A stretch of 33,669 nucleotides of DNA, from contig JAKQOH010000145.1 of the NCBI GenBank assembly GCA_029565415.1, forward strand, positions 1-33,669, read 5' to 3'. Source of the DNA: Candidatus Rifleibacteriota bacterium. Its GTDB lineage: Bacteria; Riflebacteria; Ozemobacteria; Ozemobacterales; Ozemobacteraceae. A program made the translations under genes and the position numbers. Each line of letters starts with the position of its first letter. Position 1 is the stretch's first letter. Under the pieces are notes generated by a model. That model did not search any database and was not told the origin of the DNA. It saw only the letters and a list, made by a program, of their open reading frames with translations. Shown piece after piece: positions 1-8,320 of the stretch.

Positions 1-156
1 TACGCCGTCTTTGCTGCCAGGGCCGGCTGGCTGACCCATATTCCAGATGCAATACGAATCGCCCCCGGTTTCGGTGGCGATCAGTTCGCATTTTCTGAAA
101 ATCTTTCACACTTTTCTCCGATTACCCAACTGAACACTTACTCAGAAAAAATATGA
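1..156 (+). CDS. 3' end of an unidentified gene (partial)
   Basis: Frame 1 is open from the window edge to a TGA at 154-156, giving 51 residues that end in LNTYSEKI. The other two forward frames are closed early by stops. The TGA overlaps the ATG of the next gene as ATGA, the same junction seen at several other gene pairs here, which supports real translational coupling. The last ~30 codons are more AT-rich than the genes downstream. I do not recognise the C-terminal sequence and assign no function. Coupling suggests a job related to the LuxC-PaaK fusion. Confidence 0.6.
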   Translation, partial: YAVFAARAGWLTHIPDAIRIAPGFGGDQFAFSENLSHFSPITQLNTYSEKI

Positions 157-2759
157 AAAACATCTCTCTGTTCGGAACCGAAACGGCCGATCTCACCCTG
201 CACGGACCCGATGTTCCCGGGCTGCTCGCCGCTGCCCGCGAGCGGGCAGCGGCTGCGGCATCCGTGCCGATCCACCGGGTGGTCGAGATCCTCGACCGTG
301 TCGCCGGAGTCTGGGCTGATCCCGCGCATCCGCTGCGCGTGAAGGCCCAGCGGGAGTTGCCTGGAATCATCGGCTTCAGCCCGGAGATGGTGTCGAAGGG
401 TCTCGACGTCGTAGCCGGCCTGTGCCGGCACGACGCGACCGAGGCGCGCATCTACGGCGAGATCGGCGAACTGGCCGTGATGGACGACTGGGTGACACGC
501 GTCGATCTCGGCTACGACCTGCGGGCCGTGCCCCGGGGCGTCATCCTGCACCTTGCTGCCGGAAACGTGTTCGTCGGTGCCGTCGACAGCCTTCTGGCCG
601 GCATCCTGACGAAAAATGCGAACATCCTGAAGATGTCCCACGCCGATCCCCTGTTCCCGCGGCTGTTCATGCAGAGCCTGCGGGCGTGTGACCCGGACGG
701 CCTCGTCTGGCCGAACCAGGCGGTCGTCGCCTGGAAGGGAGGGGACGGGAGCGTCGAACAGCCGCTTCTCGGAGCCGATCTGACGATCGTCTTCTGGGGG
801 GGACGGGAGGCGTTGGCTGCCGTGCGGAGCCGCATCGGGCCGGGCACCCAGCTGGTCGAGAACGGCCCGCGTTACTCGTTTGCCGTCACGGATGCCGAGA
901 CCGTCACCCGGAATCTGACGGATGCCGCGGTCCGGGGCCTTGCCCTCGACCTCTGCGCCTGGGACCAGCAGGCCTGCTCGTCGCCTCACGTCGTTTACGT
1001 GATCGGCCGGTCGGAAAAGCCCGTTCTCGGGTTGATGAACCGGCTTGTTCCGCATCTGGAGAGCCTCACGCGCGATCTTCCCCCCGGGCCGCTCGGGTTC
1101 GACGAAAAGGTCGAGATCCGGCGCGTCCGGGAACTGACGACGATGGCCGAAGCCAAAGGCCGCGCGCGCCTCGTGTGCCCCGAAACCTTCGGCTGGACCC
1201 TGATCTACGAGAAAGATCCGGTGTTCAAGGTCTCCTGCCTCAACCGCACGCTGTTCTTCAAAGCCGTGCCCTCCGTCGAGCGCCTGATCGCCGAGATCGC
1301 CCCCATGGGCGCGTATCTCCAGACGGTCGGCCTCGAAGTGGAGCCCGCCAGACGACCGGGCCTCGAAGAGGAGCTGCTGCGCATCGGAGCGAAGCGGCTG
1401 ACCGGCTTCGGCGGGATGTGCGAGGGAAAGGATGGGGCGCCGCATGAGGGTTCGTTTCTGCTTTCCCGGCTCGTCGACTGGGTCGACCGGGAACACCGGG
1501 GCGGGGAAGACCGCCTGATCGGCGGACTCCTCGATGCCCTGAAACGCTCCGCCTACTACGGCCCCCTCGTCGCGGCCGCGGAAAAAGCCGGAACCACTCC
1601 GGCCGAGCGGCTGGCTGCGCTTCCCCTGCTCGATCGCGAGACGTTCTACCGCCACTCGCCGCCCCTGTCGAGGGCGATCCTGACCGGGCCGATGACGGAT
1701 GCCTACGTGTATGCCTCGGGTGGAACGACGGGAGAGCCGAAGTTCGCGCTGTACTCGAACGAGGAGTATAGAATAGCGACGGATGTATTGGGGTTCATCT
1801 ATGCGACCGCCGGTCTCGGTCCCGAGGATATCGTCGGAAACCTGTTCCTGGCGGGCAACCTCTGGACGAGTTTCAACGTAGCCGGCCGTGCCCTCGAGAA
1901 TATCGGGTGTCTCAACATGCCGATCGGCGGAGCGACGGATTACGCCACGATGATCAAATTCCTGCAGGCGTTCGATGCGAATGCCGTCGTGGGGCTTCCG
2001 TCGATCATCATCAAGCTGGCCGAGGAGGTCGAGCGGCGGGGATCGAAGCTGCGGATCCGAAAGGTCCTGTATGGCGGCGAGCATCTCCGGGCCCCGACCG
2101 TCGAGTATCTGAAGCGGGCTCTCGGCTGTGAGTTCGTCCGGTCGGCCGGGTATGCCTGCGTCGACACCGGCCCCGTCGGCTACCAGTGTCCCCATCTCGG
2201 TGGCGCCCTGCACCACGTGCTCGACGGATACCAGCTCGTCGAGATCATCGAACCCGAGACCGGGGTCGTGCGGACCGACGATCAGCCCGGCGAGATCGTC
2301 GCGACGGGCCTGACGCGGCATCTCATGCCGGTGGTGCGGTATCGCACGGGCGATCTGGGACGGTGGGCCGATATGGACGAGTGTGCCTGCGGCTTTGCGG
2401 GCCGGACGTTCGAGCTGCTCGGCCGGTGCGACGATCTGATCGTCATCGGGGGCATCAACCTCATGCCCTCGGATGTCGCTCCGGGGCTCGCGACGCTCGC
2501 CGTCAGCCAGAACTTCCAGATCGTGGCCCGCCAGAAGAACGCCCGCGATCATCTGTTGTTGCGGCTCGAGGCCGAAAAGCCGCTTCCCGATGAAGCCGTC
2601 GTCGAGGCTCTGAAACAGGGCTCGTACAAGATTGCCGAGACGCTCAACGACCGGTGGCTGACGATCGAGATCGAGTGGTTCTCCCCCGGCGGCCTGCCGA
2701 GGAATCCGCGCACCGGCAAGATCAAGACCGTTATCGACGAGCGCGGCGGAAAGAACTGA
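153..2759 (+). CDS. LuxC-type acyl-CoA reductase fused to PaaK-type adenylate-forming ligase
   Basis: This 868-residue protein has two parts. Residues ~1-440 look like the LuxC fatty acyl-CoA reductase family: a cofactor-region motif HLAAGNVFVGAVDSL and the active-site context WDQQACSSP, with the candidate acyl-accepting cysteine at Cys275. Residues ~450-868 look like the phenylacetate-CoA ligase/F390 synthetase group: phosphate-binding loop YASGGTTGEPK (520-530), the adenylate-binding RYRTGDLGRW segment, a CACG pair and a late DDLIVIGGINLMPSD hinge. In LuxCDABE systems activation (LuxE) and reduction (LuxC) are separate subunits, so this single chain could convert a carboxylic acid via acyl-AMP/acyl-Cys to the aldehyde. 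The substrate cannot be read from sequence. The start is the ATG at 153, which overlaps the previous stop; the ribosome site is weak, fitting coupled translation. It is probably cytoplasmic. A sirtuin follows 44 nt later. Confidence 0.88.
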   Translation: MKNISLFGTETADLTLHGPDVPGLLAAARERAAAAASVPIHRVVEILDRVAGVWADPAHPLRVKAQRELPGIIGFSPEMVSKGLDVVAGLCRHDATEARIYGEIGELAVMDDWVTRVDLGYDLRAVPRGVILHLAAGNVFVGAVDSLLAGILTKNANILKMSHADPLFPRLFMQSLRACDPDGLVWPNQAVVAWKGGDGSVEQPLLGADLTIVFWGGREALAAVRSRIGPGTQLVENGPRYSFAVTDAETVTRNLTDAAVRGLALDLCAWDQQACSSPHVVYVIGRSEKPVLGLMNRLVPHLESLTRDLPPGPLGFDEKVEIRRVRELTTMAEAKGRARLVCPETFGWTLIYEKDPVFKVSCLNRTLFFKAVPSVERLIAEIAPMGAYLQTVGLEVEPARRPGLEEELLRIGAKRLTGFGGMCEGKDGAPHEGSFLLSRLVDWVDREHRGGEDRLIGGLLDALKRSAYYGPLVAAAEKAGTTPAERLAALPLLDRETFYRHSPPLSRAILTGPMTDAYVYASGGTTGEPKFALYSNEEYRIATDVLGFIYATAGLGPEDIVGNLFLAGNLWTSFNVAGRALENIGCLNMPIGGATDYATMIKFLQAFDANAVVGLPSIIIKLAEEVERRGSKLRIRKVLYGGEHLRAPTVEYLKRALGCEFVRSAGYACVDTGPVGYQCPHLGGALHHVLDGYQLVEIIEPETGVVRTDDQPGEIVATGLTRHLMPVVRYRTGDLGRWADMDECACGFAGRTFELLGRCDDLIVIGGINLMPSDVAPGLATLAVSQNFQIVARQKNARDHLLLRLEAEKPLPDEAVVEALKQGSYKIAETLNDRWLTIEIEWFSPGGLPRNPRTGKIKTVIDERGGKN

Positions 2760-2803
2760 ACGGGCCATAAAATATAGATTGAGATATAATCGGAGGGCGT
2801 GAC

Positions 2804-3541
2804 ATGAGCCGGAAGGGGCTGGACGGAAACGCGCGCATCGTCGTGCTGACGGGGGCGGGCATTTCGAAAGAGTCGGGGCTTGACACGTTCCGGGATGCCG
2901 GCGGCGTCTGGGAGCGGTATCGGATCGAGGATGTCGCGACTCCCGAAGGGTATGTACGCAATCCCGCGAAAGTCCACCGCTTCTACAACGAGCAGCGCAC
3001 CCAGCTCGGAGAGGTGCAGCCCAATGCGGCGCATTTCGCCCTCGCACGGCTCGAGCAGGAGGTCGGCGACCGCCTGCTCGTCGTGACGCAGAACATCGAC
3101 GATCTGCACGAGCGGGCCGGCTCGACCCGGCTGATCCACATGCACGGCGAGCTGCTCAAGGTGCGGTGCGAACACTGCGAGACCGTTCGCGCCGAGACGG
3201 GAAGTATATCGGCAGATACCGTATGTGACTCCTGCGGGAGAAAGGGCGGCGTGCGGCCTCATATCGTCTGGTTCGGCGAAATCCCGCTCCGGATGGACGA
3301 GATTTTCGCCGCGCTCGACCGGTGCACGCTGTTCGTCGCGATCGGCACCTCGGGAAACGTGTATCCGGCCGCTGGTTTCGTCGAACGGGCACGCATGAAC
3401 GAGGGCACGAGAACGCTCGAGCTGAACCTGGAGCCCTCGGTCGGCGCTTCCCGGTTTGCCGAAACGGTCTATGGGAAGGCGACCGAAGTCGTTCCGGCCT
3501 GGATCGACCGGCTGCTCGGCACGGCAGGAGGGGAATCATGA
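2804..3541 (+). CDS. SIR2-family NAD-dependent protein deacylase (CobB-like)
   Basis: The 245-residue length is typical for CobB-type sirtuins. NAD-binding GAGISKESGLDTFRD lies near the N-terminus, followed by TQNIDDLHERAG, the catalytic histidine His114 in HMHGE, and a zinc site Cys122/Cys125/Cys141/Cys144. The VEDVATPEG-like stretch (here IEDVATPEGY) is typical of class III enzymes. In CobB and SIRT5 a Y-x-x-R pair binds acidic acyl groups; here the equivalent is Tyr61-Asn-Glu-Gln64-Arg65, so the key Arg appears to be Gln. GGAGGG at 2792-2797 lies 6 nt before the ATG. The gene overlaps the next one as ATGA. It likely removes acyl groups from lysines in the cytoplasm, releasing O-acyl-ADP-ribose and nicotinamide. 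Context suggests acyl-metabolism control, which is inference. Confidence 0.93.
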   Translation: MSRKGLDGNARIVVLTGAGISKESGLDTFRDAGGVWERYRIEDVATPEGYVRNPAKVHRFYNEQRTQLGEVQPNAAHFALARLEQEVGDRLLVVTQNIDDLHERAGSTRLIHMHGELLKVRCEHCETVRAETGSISADTVCDSCGRKGGVRPHIVWFGEIPLRMDEIFAALDRCTLFVAIGTSGNVYPAAGFVERARMNEGTRTLELNLEPSVGASRFAETVYGKATEVVPAWIDRLLGTAGGES

Positions 3542-4302
3542 AGCTCGGCTACCCGAACCATCCACGGCGGGAGATTCTCGAGGAGATCGACTGGATCGCC
3601 TCGGCAGGCTTCGACTTTGTCGATCTGTTTCTCGAACCCGACAAGGGGGCGGCCGAGTGCGTCGACGCTTCGGCCGTGAAAAACGCTCTGCAACACCACG
3701 GGCTCGGGTGTGTCGGTCATCTCGCCTGGTATCTCCCGATCGGTTCGGCGATGAAGCAGATGCGCACGGCCGCCGTCGAGGCGGCGAAGGTTTATTTCGA
3801 CGTGTTCGGCCGGATCGGGATGCCGTGGGTCACCGTGCATGCCAGCTGGCCGACGTCGATGTTCACGGCCGCCGAAGGAATCGAGTGGCAGAGCGAATCC
3901 CTGACCCTTCTCGAGGCTGCCGCCCGCGATGTCGGTGTCGGATTGATGTTCGAGCCGGTCGGTTCGCCCCACGAGTCGCGCGAGCATCTCGAAACCCTTC
4001 TGGCCAGGCATCCCCGGCTGGGGTTCCATCTCGATGTCGGCCATTTCAACCTGAACCAGCGCAATCCGCTCGAGTTCGCCCGTGCATTCGCCTCCCGGCT
4101 CGTTCACGTGCATCTGCACGACAACGACGGCACGAAGGATCAGCACCTCCCCCCCGGTGCCGGGCGCATCGACTGGGCGACGTTCATTCCCGGTCTCAAG
4201 AGCATCTATGACGGTACGATCACCCTCGAGGTGTTCGTGAACGAACGCGCGTATATCAAACTCGCGCGTGACCTCTTCCTCGAACGCTGGAACGCCTCCT
4301 GA
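3538..4302 (+). CDS. Sugar phosphate isomerase/epimerase-like TIM-barrel protein
   Basis: This 254-residue protein matches the xylose-isomerase-like TIM barrel (AP endonuclease 2) superfamily. It starts with MKLGYPNHPRREILEEIDWI, and predicted divalent-metal ligands fall in MFEPVGSPHE, HLDVGHFN, HVHLHDNDG and ITLEVF near the ends of successive strands. The HDNDGTKDQHLPPGAGRIDW run is characteristic of the family. The start is the ATG at 3538: AGGAGG at 3526-3531 lies 6 nt upstream, and the ATG overlaps the sirtuin stop. The frame stays open further upstream, but that would run deep into the sirtuin. The family covers sugar or inositol isomerases, epimerases and DNA endonuclease IV; the substrate here is not predictable. 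It ends the first operon. Confidence 0.88.
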   Translation: MKLGYPNHPRREILEEIDWIASAGFDFVDLFLEPDKGAAECVDASAVKNALQHHGLGCVGHLAWYLPIGSAMKQMRTAAVEAAKVYFDVFGRIGMPWVTVHASWPTSMFTAAEGIEWQSESLTLLEAAARDVGVGLMFEPVGSPHESREHLETLLARHPRLGFHLDVGHFNLNQRNPLEFARAFASRLVHVHLHDNDGTKDQHLPPGAGRIDWATFIPGLKSIYDGTITLEVFVNERAYIKLARDLFLERWNAS

Positions 4303-4331
4303 CGCCTTGCCGGCCTCCGGGAGTGGAGAAA

Positions 4332-4354
4332 ATTTCCTCTGAGTCAGGGGAAAT
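4332..4354 (+). promoter_or_regulatory. 10-bp stem hairpin 1 in a structured gap
   Basis: A 10-bp stem (one G-T pair) with a 3-nt loop, 30 nt after the isomerase stop. No T-tract follows, so it is not a standard intrinsic terminator. Its 3' arm (4345-4354) is also needed by an alternative 8-bp pairing between 4343-4350 and 4399-4406, so the two structures exclude each other. It could be a 3'-end stabiliser or part of a leader switch for the phosphatase gene at 4496. Confidence 0.45.
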
Positions 4355-4371
4355 ATTCTGCTTCGCAGAAT
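4355..4371 (+). promoter_or_regulatory. 7-bp perfect hairpin 2, directly abutting hairpin 1
   Basis: ATTCTGC-TTC-GCAGAAT forms a perfect 7-bp stem with a 3-nt loop, with no unpaired base between it and hairpin 1. A smaller GCCG-TTTC-CGGC hairpin lies at 4413-4424. The whole 4303-4495 gap carries no convincing gene; its content is these hairpins plus the long-range GTCAGGGG/CCCCTGAC complement. Confidence 0.45.
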
Positions 4372-4495
4372 GCCGGTCTGCGACGGATGATGGTGGAACC
4401 CCTGACGGGTAGGCCGTTTCCGGCTTCTGCGCGCGAGGGTACCGCTACTCGTACGAAACTTGCTTGTTTTTCAGAAGAACAGGCGGTGTGGAGGT

Positions 4496-6247
4496 ATGAG
4501 CAAGGAAAGGATCAGGATTCTCGAGAACCGGGAAATGATCGCTCCGGAGGGATCGGAGTCAGGCAGACCGGTGAATGTCCCCTTTCCCGAAGATGTTTCG
4601 TTCGATTACCTCGAGTCGCTGGTCGAGCTGCTGAATCTGCTGGCGGACGATCTGCTCGCGGCCCGGATGATGGATTTCCGTGCCCGCATCCGGGGGGCCC
4701 TCAGCCGCATGGCGGGGTTCATCGGGGTCGATGCCGCCTTCCTGTGGGTGATGGACGACCGGCTCCAGGGGCTGCACGACGCGCTTGTCAGCTCGCGCGA
4801 TCTCCGGGCGTTCCCCGAATGGAACCACCTGCCGGCTCTTCAGAAATACCCCGCTCTCGTCGAGCGGCTCGAAGGGAAGGCCGAGGCCGTTTCGGCCGTG
4901 CTCGAGGGGCCGCCCCAGCATCTGCGCGGGTATCTGATGTGGCCGATCATGCTCGACGGCCGGATGCGGGCCGTCCTGGGGTTTTCGGAGCGGAACGTCC
5001 TGAAGCGGTGGACGGTGTGGGAGCGGCAACTGCTCCAGTTGGGCGGCACGGTGTTCCGGCAGGAGATCGTGCGGCAGCGGAGCGAGCAGGTGCGCCGGCA
5101 CAGCGAACTGCGGTACCGGCTTCTCGCGAGCCATTATCCGAACGGCATGGTGCTGCTGTTCGATCGCGAGATGCGGTTCCTGGTGGCGGAGGGGGAGGCC
5201 GGTGCGCGCTGGGGGCTGACTCCCGAGCGGCTCGAAGGGCGGAAGCTGAACGAGGTGTTCCCGGCCGAAACCGCGGAAAAGCTCGGGGCGATGTTTCAGC
5301 GCACGCTGGCGGGTGAGACGATCGTCGACGAAATGTTGTATCTCGGAGAGACGATCGAAATGAGGCTCGTTCCCGTGCGTTCCGGCGGTTCGACCGTCGT
5401 GGCCGGCATGCTCGTGACGCAGATCATCACCGAGCGCAAGCAGGCCGAAGCCTCGCTGCGACAGGCCCGTCAGGCTCTCGAGGAGGCGCGGCGGCAGGAG
5501 GCCGAGATCGCCTCTGAGATCCAGAGGACGTTGCTGTTCGGCCGCATGCCCTCGCCCACGCCGGTCCTGGCGATGGATGTCGTCTCGATTCCTTCGATGG
5601 AGGTCGACGGCGATTTTTACGACGTCTACTCGACCCGCGAACACATCTGCGACATCGTCCTCGGGGATGTCATGGGCAAGGGAACTCCGGCAGCCCTGAT
5701 CGGTGCCGCGGCCCGGATCGCCTTTCTGCGGTCATTCACCCGGCTGCTGGCGCGCGGGGGAAAGGCGATGCCCGATCCCGAGGCCATTCTCGGAATGGTG
5801 CACGGCGAGGTTTCGGAACGGCTCGCGCAGCTGTGCGCGTTCATCACGCTCGTTTTCGCCCGGATCGATGTGCGCCAGAAAACGCTGCAGCTCATCAACT
5901 GCGGCCATCCGCCCGTTCTCGTCCATCGGGCGGCGACGGGGGAGCTGGTCACGCTCGAGTCGACGCGGCCACCGCTCGGCATCGGCGAAGCCCTCGACTA
6001 CTCGTGCGTTCGCCTGCCGCTCAACGACGGGGATCTCGTCGTGATCCTGTCGGACGGAGTGAGCGAGGCGCGCAACGAGGCCGGCGAGATGTTCGGTGCG
6101 GAGCGGCTGCACGAGGTGATCCGCCGGAACGCCGCCGTCGGGGTTTCGGAGCTCGTCGCCAGGATCCGGGATGCGGTGCGGGCGTTCGTCGGCAAGCGCG
6201 GCCTCCAGGACGATTTCACCTGCCTGATCATCCGCCTCGGAAGCTGA
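4496..6247 (+). CDS. GAF-PAS-SpoIIE/RsbU-type PP2C serine phosphatase
   Basis: From the ATG at 4496 the protein is 583 residues and soluble. Residues ~35-195 look like a GAF domain (ARIRGALSRMAGFIGVDAAF) and ~215-320 a PAS-like domain ending at ITERKQAEASL. A short coiled coil (QARQALEEARRQEAEIASE) joins these to a C-terminal PPM/SpoIIE phosphatase. Metal-binding acidic residues are Asp371/Asp373 in DGDFYD, the DVMGKGTPAALI motif, Asp520 in LSDGVSEA and Asp572/Asp573 in LQDDFT. Such proteins dephosphorylate anti-sigma-factor antagonists in partner-switching. No partner kinase or STAS protein is in the window. The start is uncertain: GGAGG at 4490-4494 is only 1 nt from the ATG; a TTG at 4460 and an ATG at 4535 are alternatives. 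Confidence 0.9.
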   Translation: MSKERIRILENREMIAPEGSESGRPVNVPFPEDVSFDYLESLVELLNLLADDLLAARMMDFRARIRGALSRMAGFIGVDAAFLWVMDDRLQGLHDALVSSRDLRAFPEWNHLPALQKYPALVERLEGKAEAVSAVLEGPPQHLRGYLMWPIMLDGRMRAVLGFSERNVLKRWTVWERQLLQLGGTVFRQEIVRQRSEQVRRHSELRYRLLASHYPNGMVLLFDREMRFLVAEGEAGARWGLTPERLEGRKLNEVFPAETAEKLGAMFQRTLAGETIVDEMLYLGETIEMRLVPVRSGGSTVVAGMLVTQIITERKQAEASLRQARQALEEARRQEAEIASEIQRTLLFGRMPSPTPVLAMDVVSIPSMEVDGDFYDVYSTREHICDIVLGDVMGKGTPAALIGAAARIAFLRSFTRLLARGGKAMPDPEAILGMVHGEVSERLAQLCAFITLVFARIDVRQKTLQLINCGHPPVLVHRAATGELVTLESTRPPLGIGEALDYSCVRLPLNDGDLVVILSDGVSEARNEAGEMFGAERLHEVIRRNAAVGVSELVARIRDAVRAFVGKRGLQDDFTCLIIRLGS

Positions 6248-6272
6248 CAAGGTTGTTAGTATATATCTAAAG

Positions 6273-6632
6273 CTATTGCTGGCCGGTGATGAGAAGCTGC
6301 TTTTCCTGCCGTGAGAGAGCCTTGATCGCGAGTTCCCGGCGCAGCGCATCGCCGCGGCCCCCGCAGGGCTCGGAGAAAACCAGTCGGACCGGCCGGCGGG
6401 CGCGGGTATACCGCGCGCCGGTGCCGTCGTTGTGCTGCTGCACGCGCCGGTCGAGATCCGTCGTGACGCCCGTGTAGAGCGTGCCGTCGTGGCAACGCAC
6501 GACATAGACGAACCAGCCGTCGCCGGCGACGGATTCGTTCTTTCCGGGCGGCTGCTTCCCGGGCGATTTCCGGGGTCGCCGCCGGGATGCGTCAGGCTTC
6601 GAGCTTGAAGTAGACGAGAGGTTCCTTGACAT
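6273..6632 (-). CDS. GIY-YIG domain protein (UPF0213/YhbQ-like)
   Basis: A 119-residue protein. A basic, low-complexity N-terminus (~1-38, rich in Ser, Arg, Lys, Pro) precedes a compact GIY-YIG fold: WFVYVVRCHDGTLYTGVTTD supplies the YVV/YTG version of the signature, followed by LDRRVQQHNDGTGARYTRAR and a late Glu region. The family comprises small predicted nucleases without an established cellular role. The only in-frame ATG places the start 41 nt inside the end of the upstream cyclase gene, so the two are probably coupled. There is no clear Shine-Dalgarno. The N-terminal tail is longer than in typical ~90-residue members and could be untranslated if an unusual start is used. The gene converges on the phosphatase with a 25-bp gap. 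Confidence 0.82.
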   Translation of the reverse strand: MSRNLSSTSSSKPDASRRRPRKSPGKQPPGKNESVAGDGWFVYVVRCHDGTLYTGVTTDLDRRVQQHNDGTGARYTRARRPVRLVFSEPCGGRGDALRRELAIKALSRQEKQLLITGQQ

Positions 6633-8226
6633 TCTTGACCGGGGCCGAGCTGGGTCCGGTGAACCGCCAGGAGCAGTTGCCAGACGCCTCGACCCGTTCC
6701 TTGACCGACGGGGTCATCAGGATCTCGCCGTGTTTGGCGAGGCCCTGGAGCCGGGCGGTGTTGTTCATGCCGCTGCTGAAAGCCGTGAGATCCTGGTTCG
6801 GGCCGATCAGGCCGACGTCGGCCGAGCAGTAGTTGATCCCGATCGCGACCCCGAAGTCCTTGTAGAACGGCGAGCTCTGGATATCGGCGTTTTCGGGGGA
6901 GGCGAGGAACTCGTCGGTGAACGCCCGTATCGTGATGGCGGCCTGGATGACGTTGCAAGCGAGGGTTTCCGGTGATGCTTCGTAAAACGGCGGGCCGAAC
7001 AGGATGATGACACAGTCACCGACGATCTTGTCGAGCGCTCCGCCCAGGGGGAACACGCGCTCGACGATCGCCTTCGACCAGGTGTCGATGAACCGCGCGA
7101 TGCGCTGCGGATCCTTGAGCACCTGTTCGCTCATCTTGGTGAAGCCGCTGATGTCGGCGAACAGGATGCCGATGTCTGCCTTGCGCGGCGCCAGGAACTT
7201 TTCCTTGTAATCGTCGTGCCGCAGCAGGCGGCGGGTGATCTCGGGCGAGAAGAACTGACGCAGGGCGTTCTTTTCCCGGTTGAAATCGACCAGCCGCTGC
7301 CGGAGCGTCTCGGCGAACACCTGGACGATCTCGCGGCTGGCGACGGACAGTCCGCATTCGGCCGGCGGCTTGATCAGCATCTTCCCGACCAGCGTCTCGA
7401 CCACGAGCCCGTCGAGCAGGACCGTTTCGGTCGTTCCGTTCGAGGGGAACACCCGCTCGAGATCCTTGTTGCCCGGTACCACGACGTCGCGGCCGGCTTT
7501 GATCAGTTCCTCGAGTTCGGGCATGGGCTTTTCGTTCGAGTCGAATATTTTATTGTAATTGCGATAGATCGAATACTGCACGATCTTTCTGCCGTCAAGA
7601 TCCTCGTCGATATATAATAATGCCAATTCATCGATCGGCACCATGTCGCTGAGAACGCTGACGGCCATGTCCAGCGCTTCGTTCAGCTTGCGCGACTTCA
7701 TGCACCGCTGGATTTCCATGATCGTCATGTGCTTGTAGCGGCTTTCCTGGATGCCGTAGAAGTAGTTGTCGAGTTCCTCGGCGACCGCCTCGAGCCACTC
7801 GAACACGTGTTCGGGCGGATGGCTGTGCCCCTGGGGAAATGCGAAGCCGAACGAGCCGATCTTTTCGCCGGCCATGTCGAGCGGCATCACGAACCAGTCG
7901 AGGCCGTCCCGGTTGCAGGTCGCCCTCTCGCCGATGCTCAAGAGGTTCGCGTGGTCGTGTTCGAGGTTCTGCGGGGTGATTCCGCGGGAGTAGATCGTGT
8001 AGATCAGCTCCTCGTTCTGCGTCTGCAGGAAGGCCGCGGCAGGCTCGATCACCCCGTGAAGATACTCATAGACGCGGTCCATGGTTCCGCCGAGATTCTT
8101 CTTTTCGCGCTGGCAGACTTCGATGACGGCGTCGACTTCGGCCGAAAGCTTCAGGCGCAGCCTGAGCTGGTGTAGTTCCGCCTCCAGGGCGGCGGTGTCG
8201 GGAACGGTTGGAGCCGGGTGTGCCAT
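6592..8226 (-). CDS. Class III adenylate/guanylate cyclase with N-terminal GAF-like sensor
   Basis: 544 residues. A coiled-coil start (~10-60) leads into a GAF-like region (~50-180) and a second sensory segment (~190-320, containing DMVPIDELALLYIDEDLDGRK). The C-terminal cyclase domain (~345-544) has ADIGILFADISGFTKMSEQ with metal Asp358, and LDKIVGDCVIILFG with metal Asp404. A Lys before IVGD favours ATP, and GMNNTARL supplies the transition-state Asn and Arg. No membrane helix is seen, so it is a soluble cAMP-forming enzyme with an unknown ligand. GAGGGG lies ~8 nt before the ATG. Two AT-rich patches with TTA, ATA and AAT codons (7540-7625) stand out from the GC-rich surroundings. Confidence 0.92.
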   Translation of the reverse strand: MAHPAPTVPDTAALEAELHQLRLRLKLSAEVDAVIEVCQREKKNLGGTMDRVYEYLHGVIEPAAAFLQTQNEELIYTIYSRGITPQNLEHDHANLLSIGERATCNRDGLDWFVMPLDMAGEKIGSFGFAFPQGHSHPPEHVFEWLEAVAEELDNYFYGIQESRYKHMTIMEIQRCMKSRKLNEALDMAVSVLSDMVPIDELALLYIDEDLDGRKIVQYSIYRNYNKIFDSNEKPMPELEELIKAGRDVVVPGNKDLERVFPSNGTTETVLLDGLVVETLVGKMLIKPPAECGLSVASREIVQVFAETLRQRLVDFNREKNALRQFFSPEITRRLLRHDDYKEKFLAPRKADIGILFADISGFTKMSEQVLKDPQRIARFIDTWSKAIVERVFPLGGALDKIVGDCVIILFGPPFYEASPETLACNVIQAAITIRAFTDEFLASPENADIQSSPFYKDFGVAIGINYCSADVGLIGPNQDLTAFSSGMNNTARLQGLAKHGEILMTPSVKERVEASGNCSWRFTGPSSAPVKNVKEPLVYFKLEA

Positions 8227-8320
8227 CGTTCATCCCCTCTCTGACGTGTTTTCCCCACCTTACCCGATTCCCGCCCATTTCACAACCGCGATCCCCCCGT
8301 CAGCTTCAGCGTACGGGGGG

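Noticed and set aside
153..2759. A bioluminescence operon, suggested by the LuxC domain
   Set aside because: No luciferase LuxA/LuxB or LuxD gene is present and the neighbours are a sirtuin and an isomerase.
2785..2790. Perfect TATAAT before the sirtuin gene
   Set aside because: It lies 2 nt from the ribosome site with no -35 box at the right distance, so it cannot drive a normal leader; probably chance in an AT-rich gap.
138..3047. Minus-strand open frame of 969 codons over the LuxC-PaaK gene
   Set aside because: It has no recognisable domain and lies opposite clear catalytic motifs; long antisense frames are expected at this base composition.
3322..3537. Upstream extension of the TIM-barrel gene
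   Set aside because: It would overlap over 200 bp of the sirtuin with unrelated sequence; the ATG at 3538 has an ideal ribosome site.
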